DNA from: Chloroflexota bacterium | Lineage (GTDB): Bacteria; Chloroflexota; Dehalococcoidia; UBA1151; TMED-70 | DNA length: 6,321 nt | Direction: 5' to 3' | Assembly: GCA_002719425.1 (NCBI GenBank) | Contig: PBHA01000004.1 | Span: 84,659 to 90,979 of the forward strand | In this document: in pieces, positions 4,985-6,321 of the stretch | Position numbering within the stretch: position 1 is the stretch's first letter | How the letters are laid out: each line of letters begins with the position of its first letter | Notes under the pieces: model-generated | What the model saw: only the letters and a program-made list of their open reading frames with translations | Databases searched by the model: none | Told to the model about the DNA's origin: nothing | Position numbers and translations under genes: made by a program

Positions 4985-6321
4985 ATGAATAAACTATCCA
5001 ATGAAAAGTCAGAGTATTTACTTCAGCATTCAAACAATCCTGTTGACTGGTTTCCATGGGGAAAAGAAGCTTTTGATAAGGCTAAATTAGAGGATAAACC
5101 TATTTTTCTATCTATAGGATACTCAAGTTGTCATTGGTGTCATGTTATGGAAAAAGAGTCTTTTGAAGACATAGAAACAGCAAAAATACTTAATCAGAAC
5201 TTTATTTCTATAAAGGTCGATAGGGAAGAAAGACCAGATATAGATTCTATATATATGGCTTCAATTCAAATGATAAGTGGAGGAGGAGGATGGCCAGCAT
5301 CAATTTTTATGAATAGTGATGGGGTTCCATTTTATGCTGGAACATATTTCCCAAAATATGATAGACACAATATACCTGCATTTACGTCAGTTTTAGCAAA
5401 AATAGTTGAGATATATCAAACAAATAGAAAAAGCGTAAATGAGCATTCATCAGTAGTTTATGATGGTTTAAGAAATTTGTTTGAAAATGTTTCAAAGAAT
5501 GAGATTACTCTTGATAATTTATATTCAAAAATTCAAAATCAATTAAAAGATACTTTTGACTTTGAAAAAGGAGGATTTGGAAATTTTCCTAAATTTCCAG
5601 AAACTTCCAAAATTGAGATTCTATTCATGTTGGGAAAAAAACTCAGATCAAATGAATATTATGACATGGGGCAACTTACTCTAGGTTCGATGATAAATGG
5701 TGGAATTTTTGATCAACTCGCAGGAGGTTTCTCTAGATATTCAACCGACAGAGATTGGAAAGTTCCTCACTTTGAAAAAATGCTATACGATAATGCTCTC
5801 ATTCTAAATATTCTATGCTTTTCTCTAATGATTACAAAAAATAAGCAAATCAGAAAAGCTTTAGATCAAACAGTTGATTTTCTACAAAACGAAATGAAAT
5901 CTGATGAAGATTTATTTTACTCAACTCAAGATGCAGATTCAGAAGGAAAAGAAGGAGAGTTCTATACATGGCCTTATGATGAACTCAAAAGTATTTTTTC
6001 AGAAAATGTTTTTGAATTCATAAAAGATTACTGGAATATTTCAAAGGAAGGAGACTTAGACAAAAAAAACATTTTATACATAACTAACTCTTTGAAGGAG
6101 ATTTCTGCAAAAAAAAATATTCCTGAAAAAGACCTAGAGACCATCATAGAATCATCAAAGCAAAAACTCATAAATATAAGAAATAAAAGAATTAAGCCCA
6201 ATACTGACAAAAAATTTATAAATTCCTGGAATTCATTACTATTATCTTCTTTATGTAATGCTTATAACGTTACAGGAGATAAAAAATTTTTGGAACAAGC
6301 TACAAATACAGCTAAATCAAT
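4985..6321 (+). CDS. DUF255 thioredoxin-domain protein (YyaL/SPATA20-like), N-terminal part
   Basis: The frame opens at ATG 4985 and runs off the window, so about 445 residues are visible of the roughly 670-700 usual for the family. The N-terminal thioredoxin-like domain starts with the standard [20 protein letters not shown] (residues 10-29) and has a CHWC redox-type motif (49-52), followed by [10 protein letters not shown] and [11 protein letters not shown]. The second, alpha/alpha-barrel part resembles N-acylglucosamine 2-epimerase-type folds, with [55 protein letters not shown] and a final [10 protein letters not shown] segment. The family is widespread but its biochemical role is not settled; a thiol-dependent or sugar-related function is only suggested by the folds. 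There is no signal peptide, so it is cytosolic. It starts two bases after xth (TAGGAATG); the AGGA abuts the ATG, so initiation probably depends on coupling to xth. No frameshift is seen. Confidence 0.93.
   Translation, partial: MNKLSNEKSEYLLQHSNNPVDWFPWGKEAFDKAKLEDKPIFLSIGYSSCHWCHVMEKESFEDIETAKILNQNFISIKVDREERPDIDSIYMASIQMISGGGGWPASIFMNSDGVPFYAGTYFPKYDRHNIPAFTSVLAKIVEIYQTNRKSVNEHSSVVYDGLRNLFENVSKNEITLDNLYSKIQNQLKDTFDFEKGGFGNFPKFPETSKIEILFMLGKKLRSNEYYDMGQLTLGSMINGGIFDQLAGGFSRYSTDRDWKVPHFEKMLYDNALILNILCFSLMITKNKQIRKALDQTVDFLQNEMKSDEDLFYSTQDADSEGKEGEFYTWPYDELKSIFSENVFEFIKDYWNISKEGDLDKKNILYITNSLKEISAKKNIPEKDLETIIESSKQKLINIRNKRIKPNTDKKFINSWNSLLLSSLCNAYNVTGDKKFLEQATNTAKS

Noticed and set aside
4613..5001. 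Two minus-strand open frames antisense to xth
   Set aside because: xth is conserved end to end with all catalytic motifs, so the opposing frames are chance.
6028..6210. Minus-strand open frame of 60 codons
   Set aside because: It is antisense to the conserved DUF255 gene and shows no protein-like motif.

Overview
The window is a strongly AT-rich stretch of a bacterial chromosome with short spacers, frequent TTG starts and few clear Shine-Dalgarno sites. Everything recognisable is ordinary bacterial housekeeping or accessory metabolism: a PHP-type phosphoesterase, an RRM protein, uracil-DNA glycosylase, the BioY biotin transporter subunit, an exonuclease III-type AP endonuclease and a thioredoxin-domain DUF255 protein. 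The composition and compact layout suggest a low-GC, possibly marine and streamlined bacterium. A SAR202-like Chloroflexota is possible, but the sequence alone does not fix the phylum. No tRNA, rRNA, CRISPR array, transposase or phage gene is visible.

Layout. At the left edge, the 3' end of a plus-strand PHP-domain gene (1-420) runs tail to tail into a small minus-strand gene (402-554) with a 19-bp overlap. Reading leftward on the minus strand, a first block is the RRM protein (1310-1065), an unknown helical protein (1045-611) and the 50-residue protein (554-402). Upstream of the RRM gene is a 329-bp non-coding stretch. It holds two hairpins whose stems are near-identical copies of GAGAACYGAT and its complement, and the single difference between the copies is compensated within each stem. 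A second minus-strand block is an unknown 344-residue protein (3979-2945), bioY (about 2907-2311) and ung (2314-1640), the last two overlapping as TTGA.

A 247-bp divergent intergenic region (3980-4226) separates this from the plus-strand pair xth (4227-4982) and the DUF255 gene (4985 to the right edge, incomplete). It carries two different direct repeats.

Functionally, ung and xth catalyse successive steps of base excision repair (uracil removal, then incision at the abasic site) but sit in divergent units. BioY imports biotin with ECF energising subunits that are not in this window. The points most worth checking are the missing standard start codon of bioY, the duplicated hairpins upstream of the RRM gene, the unrecognised 344-residue gene with its repeat-bearing upstream region, and the unannotated 50-residue gene.
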